Positions 6,238 to 6,437 of a stretch of 6,437 nt of DNA are shown in pieces (position 1 is the stretch's first letter; each line of letters starts with the position of its first letter). Below the pieces are notes generated by a model. That model was not told the origin of the DNA and searched no databases. It was given only the letters and a program-made list of their open reading frames with translations. A program made the position numbers and the translations under genes. Origin of the DNA: Microscillaceae bacterium. Lineage in GTDB: Bacteria > Bacteroidota > Bacteroidia > Cytophagales > Microscillaceae. The stretch covers positions 1 through 6,437 of the forward strand of contig DMXI01000375.1 of assembly GCA_003483885.1 (NCBI GenBank), given 5' to 3'.

Positions 6238-6437
6238 AATTGAATCGGATGCCTTTGGTTTTTGATCAAGGAAATTTAAGCATAATAGCGGAAGTTTTCA
6301 AGTAGTTTTTCTGCCAGTCAAAATCAAAAGGCGTAGATCGTAATTCTTGATTTATTATTCATTATTCGAGATTCCCCCTCCTATCTCCCTCACATTCAAC
6401 AAATAATTCAAATATTTATGTATGAAATTTGTAAAGA
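6238..6437. other. Region upstream of the LRR gene
   Basis: These 200 bases hold no supported gene. On the minus strand they should contain the promoter of the LRR gene. The best candidate is TGATTTTG (6326-6319), one mismatch from the TAnnTTTG consensus and without a convincing -33 partner. Plus-strand ATGs at 6418 and 6422 are too close to the edge to judge whether a divergent gene begins there. Confidence 0.35.

Noticed and set aside
6256..6345. Short minus-strand frame upstream of the LRR gene, reading QELRSTPFDFDWQKNYLK
   Set aside because: It is under 35 codons, its only ATG is near the end, and it resembles nothing I can name. It could be a decayed gene remnant but is not supportable.
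6418..6437. Possible start of a divergent plus-strand gene (ATGTATGAAATTTG)
   Set aside because: Only six codons are visible before the edge, so coding potential cannot be judged.

Overview
The window looks like a chromosomal segment of a gliding or marine Bacteroidota, most likely Cytophagales and possibly Microscilla-like. Three things point there: a type IX secretion (T9SS) gene pair of the PorV2/PorU2 kind, a cysteinyl-tRNA synthetase with Bacteroidota-type sequence (HIGN instead of HIGH), and a 23-residue leucine-rich-repeat protein with a characteristic C-terminal cap. Start codons are preceded by A/T-rich sequence without Shine-Dalgarno motifs, which also fits. The assignment rests on protein motifs only.

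All four genes lie on the minus strand. In transcription order (right to left): (1) 6237-4588, an orphan-looking membrane-anchored protein with N-terminal pentad repeats, one transmembrane helix, a low-complexity linker, a possible TolB-like domain, a TPR-like segment and six LRRs; (2) 4385-2676, cysS, encoding cysteinyl-tRNA synthetase; (3) 2377-1250, a PorV/PorQ-family outer-membrane protein; (4) 1207-1, the N-terminal 402 codons of a C25-family PorU2-like sortase that runs off the left edge before its catalytic domain. A strong intrinsic terminator at 2512-2539 closes the cysS transcript. The porV2-like and porU2-like genes are only 42 bases apart and are probably co-transcribed.

Functionally, the left part is a surface-protein maturation module: a PorU-type peptidase removes C-terminal sorting signals from T9SS cargo, and PorV-type barrels shuttle or anchor cargo at the outer membrane. 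cysS is housekeeping. The LRR gene has no evident link to its neighbours.

The observations most worth a second look are: an in-frame segment of about 62 extra residues directly after the KMSKS catalytic motif of CysRS; the mosaic architecture of the LRR protein; a sharp fall in GC (about 39% to about 26%, hand count) inside the LRR gene at a domain boundary; and a pair of AAACCTG-type palindromes, 32 bp centre to centre, between the LRR gene and cysS. No CRISPR, tRNA, rRNA, transposase or phage gene is visible.
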